This document shows, in pieces, positions 26,874 through 35,704 of a stretch of 64,000 nucleotides of DNA; position 1 is the first letter of the stretch; the number at the start of each line of letters is the position of its first letter. The stretch is from Methanosarcina baikalica. Its GTDB lineage: Archaea; Halobacteriota; Methanosarcinia; Methanosarcinales; Methanosarcinaceae. The notes below the pieces were generated by a model, which worked only from the letters and a program-made list of their open reading frames with translations, did not search any database and was not told the DNA's origin. A program made the position numbers and the translations under genes. Where the stretch lies: assembly GCF_031461075.1 (NCBI RefSeq), contig NZ_JAVKPK010000001.1, forward strand, positions 1 to 64,000. The letters run 5' to 3'.

Positions 26874-27675
26874 ATTTGTCTACACTCCTAACTTTTGTTC
26901 AAATTGATACAATTCAAAGGTATTGTTTTATAATCGCTTTTCGCAGGCAGATGCATTGAGTAAATATTATTTCACCAATTTGTCATAAGAGTTTATTTCT
27001 TGAAGAGAATGCTATTGGCATATTCTATCTTCACTTTATGTCCAACGTATTATGTGCCTATGAAAGCGATTTCAAATTGTATCACTACGAGGTCATCATT
27101 CATAGAATATAATATCAATAGAATTATAAATAAGAAACCAATAATTATCAAAATCCGAAATAATCTTGTCAGGTCCCCGCAGATACATCTTCAGTAATGA
27201 TATTTATTACAATTCATTCTCACTTTCTACAGAACTCCACAAAAATAACACTTGCTTATCCAAAATAGTAATAGGCTCAAAGTTAATATCGGTTTGAATA
27301 TTATAAAACTGGATAAATAGGTAAATAAATATTATGAATGTGTAGTTTCTAAGGAGCCTGGACTTTTTTTCTGAAGGTCTTTTTTCTCAATTCCATAGGA
27401 CTTACGCAGTTGGACTGAAAAAGCAGCAGCATAAGACTTCACGGGATCCAAATCACAATATGACAGATCTGCTCGTGTTCTATTGTCCCTCGGGTGCGTA
27501 AGCCCTACCAGGTATCTCAATCTTCAGCATCCCAATTAGTGCTGAACGAATCTTCAATCACTAATCAATAGTAGTCCTAACTGTTCCAGCCGTGGCCGAG
27601 GAAGAAACTGCTCAGGAATATAACCTAATTTTTACATAGCTTCAAGTTAAAGTCCTGTTGGGTAAAAGGGGAAAC
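26874..27675. other. Gene-poor stretch containing a miniature element
   Basis: AT-rich, 800 bp. Short frames on both strands (for example 27000-27197 + and 27332-27520 -) show no recognisable similarity; the second overlaps the miniature element at 27396-27507. No other feature recognised. Confidence 0.35.
27396..27507. mobile_element. 112-bp miniature element with 13-bp inverted ends
   Basis: TAGGACTTACGCA (27396-27408) and TGCGTAAGCCCTA (27495-27507) are inverted copies matching at 12 of 13 positions. The interior has no transposase. The ends resemble the GGACTTACGCA-type termini seen in some insertion sequences, but I cannot name the family with confidence. Confidence 0.5.
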
Positions 27676-28479
27676 TTATTTTTGCGATTCAGCCAGATCT
27701 TTTCGCATTTTTCTTTTAAGCATCTGTTCAAAGATCCAGCCAATAGCATTGTAAACAGGATTAACCGGTAAGTCCGCGTAATATTTTGCTCCCGGACTGA
27801 GCCAGCCTTTTTCTTTCCAGTACGTGTAATCAGCTGGGGAGCTCTCACCAATTTCGCCAAAACTTGCCTTCTGGGCATGAAAAATTGATACATCTCGAAG
27901 CCCTGGAGAGCGGCTTTTTTTCTGAAGAGCATTGTAAAATGCAAACGCAGCTTTCTCAAGTTTCTGGCTATTTTTCTGTGCTTTCCTGTTGGAAATTTGC
28001 ATCGGAGGAGTTACGATACCAACACGATAAGATACTTCAAAACCCCATATACCAACTACTAGTTTTAAATAATCGAGAACTTCCTTAAGACCCAGCGCGC
28101 CTGTGGTAGAGAGAAGAAGGGCTTTTTTATCGAAAAAACGGGGGCGATGAAAGATATAAGAGAAACGGTCTATGAATGTTTTCATGAGTGCAGGCACATT
28201 CATACCATAAACAGGTGTAGCAAAGATTACCCCATCGGCAGAATGCATTTTCTGCTCGATAACGGAGGCATCATCTTTATGCGGGCAATGATTCTCTCCT
28301 TTCATAAAACAGACAAAGCAACCAGAGCACTGCGATAAATCCGCATCTTTGAGCATAAGATATTCGAATTCAACATTGCCCTTAGACTGCATGAACTTTT
28401 CAATTTTCTTCGCCGCTCGATATGTATTACCTTTTCGCGGACTTCCTATGATAACCAGAATTTTCATGACCTTGGACAT
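27676..28479 (-). CDS. Iron-sulfur flavoprotein / NADPH-dependent FMN reductase family
   Basis: 267 residues with a flavodoxin-like fold. IIGSPRKGNTYRAAKK (10-25) binds the FMN phosphate. The compact cysteine motif C51-x2-C54-x2-C57-x7-C65 (CSGCFVCFMKGENHC) is that of Methanosarcina iron-sulfur flavoprotein (Isf), which holds one 4Fe-4S cluster. FATPVYGMNVPALMKTFIDR is the typical flavin-side loop. The protein is about 70 residues longer than classical Isf, with a C-terminal extension rich in Lys and aromatic residues. Isf proteins move electrons between ferredoxin and oxidants and are linked to oxygen tolerance; that role here is inference. Confidence 0.82.
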   Translation of the reverse strand: MSKVMKILVIIGSPRKGNTYRAAKKIEKFMQSKGNVEFEYLMLKDADLSQCSGCFVCFMKGENHCPHKDDASVIEQKMHSADGVIFATPVYGMNVPALMKTFIDRFSYIFHRPRFFDKKALLLSTTGALGLKEVLDYLKLVVGIWGFEVSYRVGIVTPPMQISNRKAQKNSQKLEKAAFAFYNALQKKSRSPGLRDVSIFHAQKASFGEIGESSPADYTYWKEKGWLSPGAKYYADLPVNPVYNAIGWIFEQMLKRKMRKDLAESQK

Positions 28480-28541
28480 ATTCCTTCCGTTTTTTTACCA
28501 ATAGTGCAAGTATAACCTGTAAACTTCACTATTGTTCAAAT

Positions 28542-29225
28542 TTATCCTAAAATTATTACTTTGTTAGTATTGCCGTAAGGTTTTCTTATCAGAAGTGATT
28601 TGTTTTCCAGTTTCTGTAACAACCTGCTTACCTTTACTTTTGAGAGACCTGACTCAAGTACAAGTTCGCTTTGAAGTATCTCTTTTTTTTCGTAAACGAT
28701 TAAATATACTTTCTTTTCATCTCCCTCAAGTAGGTCAGACGCGATTTTCCTTTTGTGTTCAGATTTATTAAATGAGAATTGTTCAGCTTCATAAAATGGA
28801 GGTCTATCAGCTTTATATGGCAATGATACTGCTTTTTCAAAGTCAAGTTCAAGTTCAAGTTCTCTGGGAGTTTCGATTTCTTCTTGAACAGTATCGTTAC
28901 CGCCCACTTTACTTGTGCAATCTTCTTCATGATAAAGTGAAAGCTGGTTTTCAATTGCTGCTTCTACAATTGTCGGAGTTGTTATGTTTTGGATCATTCC
29001 TATGCTTGTAGTGAGCATGGTTAGACTATAAGTTCCTATAGAAGCCAGAACGATCATGATAATTACCTTGTTCATCGTGAACATTGTAGGGACAGCGACG
29101 GCAAAAGGCTGCCCGTTGATCAAAGAGACAGAAAGACTTGTTATCCCTTGAGAAAAGAGAAGCAAAGAGAGGGAAAACAATGATGCTGCAAGAATTATTG
29201 CATATGCCAGTTCTTTCTTATTCAC
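28542..29225 (-). CDS. Membrane protein with C-terminal winged helix (MarR-like)
   Basis: Two membrane helices near the N-terminus (KELAYAIILAASLFSLSLLL and MNKVIIMIVLASIGTYSLTM), an acidic linker, and a C-terminal winged helix (about 155-227) with SELVLESGLSKVKVSRLLQKLENKSLL. A GTG start at 29225 is preferred over the upstream ATG at 29246: GAGGAAT lies 6 bp before it, and it overlaps the stop of the upstream gene (GTGAATAA), which implies translational coupling. Domain order is the reverse of the regulator at 3289. It may couple a membrane signal to expression of the neighbouring exporter, by inference. Confidence 0.7.
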   Translation of the reverse strand: MNKKELAYAIILAASLFSLSLLLFSQGITSLSVSLINGQPFAVAVPTMFTMNKVIIMIVLASIGTYSLTMLTTSIGMIQNITTPTIVEAAIENQLSLYHEEDCTSKVGGNDTVQEEIETPRELELELDFEKAVSLPYKADRPPFYEAEQFSFNKSEHKRKIASDLLEGDEKKVYLIVYEKKEILQSELVLESGLSKVKVSRLLQKLENKSLLIRKPYGNTNKVIILG

Positions 29226-29847
29226 TGTAATTCCTCGATGGACCAATAGTCATAACTCCGCTGTGCTTGAGAGACGAATTATCTTTATCGACTAAAACTA
29301 CAGAGATTGCGGAAGTATTTCCTTCTACATTAAAACCGTATTCGCTATTATTTTCGTGTTTACTGTTATTCAACAATTCTCTGTAATATGAAACCGTTTC
29401 ATTGTCACCATTTAGTATCTTTTCCAGCTCATCATAAGAGATAGTTACCGAATTATATGGTGTTGAAGAGTATACAAGGTAGGGACCATCCGTAACAAGC
29501 GAGGTTTCTAGCTCATAGAATGGATATGCTGCATTCCAATCAAAATCGATACTATTTTTATTTATAGACTCATTAAAAGAATCTACTGTTTTGGAACCTA
29601 TCAATGTTACCTGCTCATCATCAAATAAAACACTATCAGGATATTTACGATTAACCTCTGACAATATATTTTTCACTTCATTAGTGATAAGATGCTGCGG
29701 GATAACAACTCCAGTAGAATTTGCTTCTACAGTAACAAAGGTAGTTTTTTCCTCTGGAACGTTCTTACTGCCCGCATAACCAAGTGCAATAGCAATTATA
29801 CATATTACCAGCAAAAAGACTACTGCACCATTTTTATACGCTTTCAT
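29218..29847 (-). CDS. Membrane-anchored extracytoplasmic protein, unknown function
   Basis: 209 residues: one N-terminal membrane helix (about 8-26, VVFLLVICIIAIALGYAG) and an outside domain with many potential N-glycosylation sites (NST, NES, NNS). No family recognised. Overlaps the downstream HTH gene by 8 bp, so the two form a unit and probably function together, for example as sensor and effector. Lys/Asn/Ile-rich, like its AT-rich neighbours. Confidence 0.6.
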   Translation of the reverse strand: MKAYKNGAVVFLLVICIIAIALGYAGSKNVPEEKTTFVTVEANSTGVVIPQHLITNEVKNILSEVNRKYPDSVLFDDEQVTLIGSKTVDSFNESINKNSIDFDWNAAYPFYELETSLVTDGPYLVYSSTPYNSVTISYDELEKILNGDNETVSYYRELLNNSKHENNSEYGFNVEGNTSAISVVLVDKDNSSLKHSGVMTIGPSRNYSE

Positions 29848-29972
29848 AACGAAATCATCTCTCAGGTCAATTTAGCATTATAATATTTAATAAGTGTTTA
29901 GAATTTATATTTTTTATATTATCAAAGAAGTCTGAATTTGCAGAACAAAACACGATATAGTTATCAAATAAA

Positions 29973-30000
29973 AAATATATGCACATGTGTGCATATATTT
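29973..30000 (-). terminator. Perfect 12-bp inverted repeat, terminator of the ABC exporter unit
   Basis: AAATATATGCAC (29973-29984), loop ATGT, GTGCATATATTT (29989-30000). On the minus strand the stem is followed by TTTTTATTTG, as expected for a terminator downstream of the permease gene ending at 30095. It could also be a dyad operator for the gene starting at 29847. Confidence 0.5.
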
Positions 30001-30094
30001 AGTAGGCAATCATTTTTTTCCTTAGACATATATCATCAATTTGCGAAATTCTAATGATTCCAGAACCTTCAATACCATTCATCTTTGTTTTAAC

Positions 30095-31150
30095 TCATCT
30101 TATATCCTGTCTCATAAAAACTACATATGTTGCTACAAGAGAAACTATTGCCCACACAAACATTGTGATAATGTTGCTTATCTTTCCCGATAGAATTTCG
30201 AACATGTCGATTTCACTCTGTGGGGAATCGGATCCCGTCATGCTATTTACAAAATCATTTCCTAAAATAGCACTGGCAATCTGCTCATAATTTTGAGTAG
30301 GTGATATAAAAGACTCTATCGTATTTTGAATCTTCCATTTTTTTTGATATTTCTCAAATGTGCTTTCTCCACCATCTTCACTTAAATTTATCTCACTATT
30401 ATCACTAACTGCGATACTAACGGAATCAGTGGAAGATATTTTCCCACCATAAAACGCCGTATCGTCTGTTGGAACCATTGCATCTGCAACTATACCTGAA
30501 AAGGAAGTTATTATCATTGTACTTAATATCCAAAACATGAATGAGTTAAGTATGGAACTCGTCCCGCTTTTAGATACTGTTGAAAAAAAGATACTTATCC
30601 CTAAAAAAGTAATGAGATACAGTGTTGATATTACCATAAACAGTGCTATAGCAATAAGGTCAGATCCTGTTAAGTTCACCCCCATAACTAGCGCGCAAGC
30701 GATTGAAAGTATGGATGTGATAGCAAGTGTTAATATTAGCACTCCAATCTTCCCAAGGAATTTACCGTTGACGACATCTTCCCGGTACAGAGGATAAGAC
30801 AGGATTAATTTCAAGTTACCTCTTTCTTTCTCTCCTGAAACTGCATTATATCCGAGAATTATTGCTAGTATTGCCCCTATTACTCCTATATTTGTCACCA
30901 TTTCCTGAAATACTACAGCTGTTAGTTTTGGTTCGGGAAAGTCAGTGAAAACGCTATTTTTATCTGGATTCTGATTTTCAACCTGAGATTTCTGATATTG
31001 GTCAAGTTGCTTGTTATAATTGTTGATCCCCATAACAGAAGATACTAACATTAACACTAAAAATATTCCAAATATAGTCAGGAATGTTTTACTCTTTATA
31101 CTATCAAAAAACTCCTTTTTTGCAATTACTGCGACTTTATTGTTGTTCAT
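30095..31150 (-). CDS. ABC-2 type exporter permease
   Basis: 351 residues with a membrane helix at about 19-41, a ~45-residue outside loop, then five further helices, as in ABC-2 permeases: KKEFFDSIKSKTFLTIFGIFL at the start, the cytoplasmic GYNAVSGEKERGNLKLILSYPLYRE coupling helix (typical of these exporters), and a second outside loop of about 90 residues before the last helix. Its ATG immediately follows the stop codon of the ATPase gene, so the two are coupled. Substrate unknown. Confidence 0.85.
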   Translation of the reverse strand: MNNNKVAVIAKKEFFDSIKSKTFLTIFGIFLVLMLVSSVMGINNYNKQLDQYQKSQVENQNPDKNSVFTDFPEPKLTAVVFQEMVTNIGVIGAILAIILGYNAVSGEKERGNLKLILSYPLYREDVVNGKFLGKIGVLILTLAITSILSIACALVMGVNLTGSDLIAIALFMVISTLYLITFLGISIFFSTVSKSGTSSILNSFMFWILSTMIITSFSGIVADAMVPTDDTAFYGGKISSTDSVSIAVSDNSEINLSEDGGESTFEKYQKKWKIQNTIESFISPTQNYEQIASAILGNDFVNSMTGSDSPQSEIDMFEILSGKISNIITMFVWAIVSLVATYVVFMRQDIR

Positions 31151-32053
31151 TTAAGCCACCTGGTAATATTTTTCAAAAATATCGTACAAATCTTCTTTCT
31201 CGTACTCAAGAGTTAGAACAGGCACGTGATTTTCATTCAGTATAGAGACAAGAGATTCCCTAATGTCTGTTTCAGATGTGATTTTGAATACATCATCTTG
31301 TTGAAAAAATGAGATATCTTTTATTGACTTGAGAATTGATGCTGTCTTTTCAACGTCTTTTGTCTCGAGGAGTATACAATTACTCTTTTCTTGTTTGCAA
31401 AGATTCTCAAGTGTGTTATATGCCACTAATTTCCCTTGCTTCATAATGGCAATTTTCGAGCAGATATCTTTGATCTCTGACAAAACATGAGAAGAGATTA
31501 CTATCGCAATCCCTTTCTCATTTAGTTTTTTAAGAAGCAAGTTCATTTCTATTCGAGCTTTTGGGTCCAGTCCTGATGTGGGTTCGTCTAGAAAGATTAC
31601 TTTTGGGTCTTTAACAAGGGCCTGTGCAAAGCCGATTCTTTGTGTCATTCCTTTAGAAAACTCACCGACTTTCTTATCTGCCCATTTGCTCATACCGACA
31701 ATTTCAAGAAGCTCCGGCACTTTGGATTTATCGGCGTCTGCAAGCTCAGAAAAATATTCGAGGTTCTGTTTTGCGGTTAAATTTTCATAGTAAAGGGTGT
31801 TATCCGGAAGAAAACTTATGGTCTTTTTTAAAGCCATCATATTTTTTTCGATATCTTTACCACAAACTTTTATATTTCCTGATGTCTGCATGGTCAATCC
31901 TGCAAGCATTACAAAAAGCGTTGTTTTACCTGCCCCATTATGCCCCAGAAGCCCGATCAAGTCACCTTCATATATATCAAGCGATACGTCGTCCACTGCT
32001 GTTAAATCACCATATTTCTTGGTGAGATTATGGATTTCAAGAATTTTCTCCAT
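31151..32053 (-). CDS. ABC exporter ATP-binding protein
   Basis: 300 residues: Walker A GLLGHNGAGKTT, signature EFSKGMTQRIGFAQALV, Walker B VIFLDEPTSGLDP and the H-loop VISSHVLSEI. The last ~85 residues form the extra C-terminal domain usual in ABC-2 exporter ATPases. It lies 2 bp after the NEW3-domain gene and directly before the permease gene, so the three form one operon. Confidence 0.92.
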   Translation of the reverse strand: MEKILEIHNLTKKYGDLTAVDDVSLDIYEGDLIGLLGHNGAGKTTLFVMLAGLTMQTSGNIKVCGKDIEKNMMALKKTISFLPDNTLYYENLTAKQNLEYFSELADADKSKVPELLEIVGMSKWADKKVGEFSKGMTQRIGFAQALVKDPKVIFLDEPTSGLDPKARIEMNLLLKKLNEKGIAIVISSHVLSEIKDICSKIAIMKQGKLVAYNTLENLCKQEKSNCILLETKDVEKTASILKSIKDISFFQQDDVFKITSETDIRESLVSILNENHVPVLTLEYEKEDLYDIFEKYYQVA

Positions 32054-32055
32054 GT

Positions 32056-33273
32056 TTATCTTCTCCCATATTTTTTATACACGAAAAACAAACCGGTGAC
32101 TACTAAAACGATAATTGTTATTCCAATCCAGGCTGAATTTGATTGTGATTTTACATTAACTCGTAATTTCGTTTCTTCAGTCTCTACATTATCAGCTACT
32201 CCTTTTATACTCACAAAATAGTCCCCGCTTTCAGTTTTAGAGGGTATACGGATTGTTAGGTCTACAGTCTTGTATTCTTTTGGCTTTATAAGATCAATTT
32301 TTTTCTTAGAAACATAGATCTCCCAACTATCCATTGATGATTTTATATCAAGTCCAATATCCTTCAGCTCTACATCACCAGAATTAAAGACCCTTATAGG
32401 TACGACAATTTCAGATCCACTCTTGCCTGAAACATAGACTTTTGATAATTGGATGGCAAGTTTTTCAATAGATTTGCTGGAATTTCCTTCCACAATAAAA
32501 GGGAAAATTAGAACAGCTGATGACCTACCAGAAGCATTTATAGTAAGATTATGTTCTCCTAGAGTACAATCGTTATCGATTTTTAGTTCAACATTAACAT
32601 CTTTTGTTTCGTTTGGATTCAACTTTATTTTATTAATTCGATAATCTTCGTAAGTAAACTTATGAGTATAAAATTCAGACTTACTTGCTTCCAGGCGAAC
32701 TAATTCGTTTATACAACCGCTGTTATTAATTTTTAAAGGAATATTAACAGTTTCACCCTGAGAAATCAGCAGAAATTCAGGAGCAGTTGTTGACATGTTG
32801 ATTTTAGAAAAAACATCCGTTTTTGACCAAATTTTTAATTTAAGTTTACCAGTCCCATTATCATCGACATTGATGGCAATCGATGAATTTAAGAAAATAA
32901 TTTTGTTTTTGAGCTCCCCAATTTCTTTAGACCCGCTAAAGGATTTTAGTTGGTAGAGCTTTTCAGAACCCTCAATATCGTCTTTTTTATTAAACGTAAC
33001 CAACTGAATAAAATCTGTTCCGTTTTTTTGGAAATCACGACGATAGCTTATGATATAATTCCCTAGTTCTATGTTTTCATCTGTAGATAAATTAATACAT
33101 TCTTCAAGCCACCCCCTATCATTAAAGTTGTCTATCTGAGATTCACTCTTATTTACAATTTCAGTAGATTCAGCAGTAGCTGAACAAGTCAATCTACTAA
33201 ACAGGAATATAAATAAAAATACAGATAACAATGCAGCTTTTTTATTTTGTACATTTAAGAATTTGCTTTTCAT
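32056..33273 (-). CDS. NEW3-domain surface protein, membrane-anchored
   Basis: 405 residues: signal peptide (about 13-32), an outside region of beta-sandwich type, and a C-terminal membrane helix (about 380-400, WIGITIIVLVVTGLFFVY) followed by KKYGRR. Two Ig-like segments match the NEW3/CARDB style, for example EFLLISQGETVNIPLKINNSG-type starts near 170 and VPIRVFNSGDVELKDIGLDI near 290 with YFVSIKGVADN. First gene of the exporter operon. Such proteins often pair with ABC-2 exporters in archaea and may present or receive the exported substrate at the cell surface; that is inference. Confidence 0.75.
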   Translation of the reverse strand: MKSKFLNVQNKKAALLSVFLFIFLFSRLTCSATAESTEIVNKSESQIDNFNDRGWLEECINLSTDENIELGNYIISYRRDFQKNGTDFIQLVTFNKKDDIEGSEKLYQLKSFSGSKEIGELKNKIIFLNSSIAINVDDNGTGKLKLKIWSKTDVFSKINMSTTAPEFLLISQGETVNIPLKINNSGCINELVRLEASKSEFYTHKFTYEDYRINKIKLNPNETKDVNVELKIDNDCTLGEHNLTINASGRSSAVLIFPFIVEGNSSKSIEKLAIQLSKVYVSGKSGSEIVVPIRVFNSGDVELKDIGLDIKSSMDSWEIYVSKKKIDLIKPKEYKTVDLTIRIPSKTESGDYFVSIKGVADNVETEETKLRVNVKSQSNSAWIGITIIVLVVTGLFFVYKKYGRR

Positions 33274-33710
33274 GTTATAATGTCCAATTATTCATTTTTA
33301 GAAGTCCGATAATACCTGGGTTGAAACGGTATTTTGAATTAACCTGAAACCAGTTGCGGAAACATGAAACACATTGATACAGTATTTAACTGTACATTAT
33401 CAGGAACAAAAACCAGAGAGTAGAAAAAGAGGAGTAAAGCTCAATATACCAGTAAACACAAGAGATAGAAAGAAAAAGAAGAGAAGAAGACCAATAAATA
33501 GATAAAGAAATATCATATCCTGGAGTTATAATGTTAGCAGCAATAATCAGGTTAAATAAAATTTTAAGATGAGCTCAACCATTAAAAGGTAATAAAAAAT
33601 AGGGAAAAAATAAGGCTGGATAAAGGGTTTAGTTCTTACTTTTTCTTGCTAAAATACTTCAATCTTTTAGTTGTAATAATATCAGAATCTTTCATGGGGG
33701 CGAGAGGATT
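33274..33710. other. Divergent intergenic region
   Basis: 437 bp between the NEW3 operon and the PAS/GAF sensor gene. Purine-rich on the + strand (AGAAAGAAAAAGAAGAGAAGAAGA near 33469-33491). No protein-like frame and no strong hairpin. It must carry promoters for both directions; none is clear enough to mark. Confidence 0.4.
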
Positions 33711-35288
33711 TTGTCTTTTATATCTGAAGATGCAGGACCTGAGGAACTTGAGTCAATAGCAGTGGCAGTACATTCTCTTGTAGGGCTTCCGACTACCATT
33801 CGCAGCCTTGAGAAAAAGGGGCTTCGCCTGGAAAAAGGAAAAATCCTTGATAGAGACTATACCGGACCTGTACTCGAAGAGGTGCTCAGAACCGGCAAGA
33901 CTGTACGTGGAGTTCCAAAAGAAGGCACATACCTGGGCAGGAACGTGGCTGTTTCTCCAATCTTCTCGGAGGAAGGAAAGGTTATTGCGGCGCTCGGAAT
34001 CGTGGATTTGCTATCTGTCCTTGAGATGCAGGAAATAATCAGGACTGTGGTAAACAACAGTCCGGCAGTGGTTTTTCTGTGGAGAAATGAAGAAAAATGG
34101 CCGTCAGAATTTGTTTCTGAAAATGTGATCCAGTTAGGGTACACAGTGGAGGACTTTATTTCAGGGAGGGTTCTGTATGGGGAAATCATCCATCCAGATG
34201 ATCTGAAGAGAATTGAGGATTCACTCGAACAGCGCATCCGGAGAGGCGAAGTTGACTTCGATATAGAGTACAGAATCTTTACAAAAGCCGGCGATCTGCG
34301 CTGGGTGAATGAAAGGGCCTTTATTCAGCGGAGTCCTGAAGGGGAAGTTACCCACTTACAGGGGCTCGTACTGGACGTAACCGAGCAGAAGGAGAATGAG
34401 GAGGCCCTAAGAAAGTCTTTTGAAACGCAGAAGTTGCTGAGAACCATAATAAACAACAGCCAGGCAGTGGCTTTTTTGTGGGAGAATAAAGAAAATCTGC
34501 CTGCGGAATATGTTTCAGAAAACGTAACTCAGTTCGGGTATACGGTAGAAGATTTTACCTCAGGGAAAGTCCCTTTCGAGAACATCATTCATAGAGATGA
34601 CATCGATACAGTTGTTGAAACCCTTAAACGCAACATCGCAGAAAAGAATGATTCTTTTGATATGGAATACAGAATTCTCACAGGGGACGGAAAAATGCTC
34701 TGGGTAGATGAGAAAACTTTTATCCAGAAGGATATTGAAGGCAAAGCAACCCATATTCAAGGTCTTGTAGTTGATATTACTGAGAGAAAAGAAGCCCAGA
34801 AAATGCTTGAAATCCAGCGGGAACTCGGAATGGACCTGAGCACTACATGGAACCTCCAGACCATTCTCAACCGGGTTCTCGATGTCTGCCTGCAGATAAA
34901 TGGGGTCGATGCCGGGGGTATATATCTCAAGGACGAACTCCTGGACCAGATTAATCTGGTCGCATATAGAGGATTTTCTCCCGAGTTTAAAGAAAAGATT
35001 TCCAGATATAAGGCTAATTCCGAGGAGGCAAAGCAAATCTGGTTCGAAAAGCCCATATACTCACTGGATTTCTACTCCGAAAAAATGGATGACGCTGTAA
35101 GGAAAGAGGGAATCAAAGCTGCTGCAATAATCCCTCTGAAATATAGAGGAGAGATTGTAGGCAGCCTGAACTTTGCCTCCCATACTCTGGATAAGATTCC
35201 CTGGAGTATTCGAAATTTCCTTGAGAGCACTGCTCTCCAGGTGGTAAACCATATTGCACCAATTTGCATCCAGGCGGAACTTTCGTAA
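33711..35288 (+). CDS. DUF2111-PAS-PAS-GAF sensor protein lacking a kinase domain
   Basis: 525 residues starting at TTG; GAGAGGA lies about 5 bp upstream and the ATG at 33694 is out of frame. Residues 1-105 are a methanogen-type DUF2111 domain (EELESIAVAVHSLVGLPTTIRSLEKKG, described by position 11-37). Two PAS/PAC repeats follow (about 110-230 and 240-358), each with an FLW...EN..QLGYTVEDFxSG pattern and an RWVNE/LWVDE-xFIQ core, then a GAF domain (about 370-520). There is no histidine, kinase or output domain, so it must act through a partner. The two PAS units are near duplicates. Confidence 0.8.
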   Translation: MSFISEDAGPEELESIAVAVHSLVGLPTTIRSLEKKGLRLEKGKILDRDYTGPVLEEVLRTGKTVRGVPKEGTYLGRNVAVSPIFSEEGKVIAALGIVDLLSVLEMQEIIRTVVNNSPAVVFLWRNEEKWPSEFVSENVIQLGYTVEDFISGRVLYGEIIHPDDLKRIEDSLEQRIRRGEVDFDIEYRIFTKAGDLRWVNERAFIQRSPEGEVTHLQGLVLDVTEQKENEEALRKSFETQKLLRTIINNSQAVAFLWENKENLPAEYVSENVTQFGYTVEDFTSGKVPFENIIHRDDIDTVVETLKRNIAEKNDSFDMEYRILTGDGKMLWVDEKTFIQKDIEGKATHIQGLVVDITERKEAQKMLEIQRELGMDLSTTWNLQTILNRVLDVCLQINGVDAGGIYLKDELLDQINLVAYRGFSPEFKEKISRYKANSEEAKQIWFEKPIYSLDFYSEKMDDAVRKEGIKAAAIIPLKYRGEIVGSLNFASHTLDKIPWSIRNFLESTALQVVNHIAPICIQAELS

Positions 35289-35704
35289 GCTTCAAGCTTT
35301 CGGCAAATTTCGGCAAACCCTTTATAAAAAAGCTCGTTAAGGGGCCCATAAAGCCATGTCTGAAATTGATGTTGTTCGCTACTGGGGCAGTTTTGTACGT
35401 CTGCCCGGGTATGTCCCTCATTACAAATGACTTTATGGACCAATAAGAAAGATGTAAGTAATATTATAAATTGACGATAATAAAAGGATCGATTCTTTAA
35501 TTAGTACTGATATTTAGGGATCATGCAGCCTCCTGTGCCTTACAATACCTGATCCAATTTACTAATCAGAAATACTATTCTCAACGGCTCCGAGATCTTG
35601 AGTTTTTGTATAAAAAATCAGGTTCCATACCAATGAAAGAATATGGAATTTATAGGAAGAAGCGTAAACCCCTAAGTCTTTATCTCAGGGGTAGTTCACG
35701 CCGC
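35289..35704. other. Convergent intergenic region
   Basis: 416 bp between the sensor gene and the permease gene, which converge. A 24-residue frame near 35357 is likely chance. The pieces AACCCCTAAGTC and CTTATCTCAGGGGTAG (about 35667-35694) form an imperfect inverted repeat that could end the minus- or plus-strand transcript. Nothing else recognised. Confidence 0.35.
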
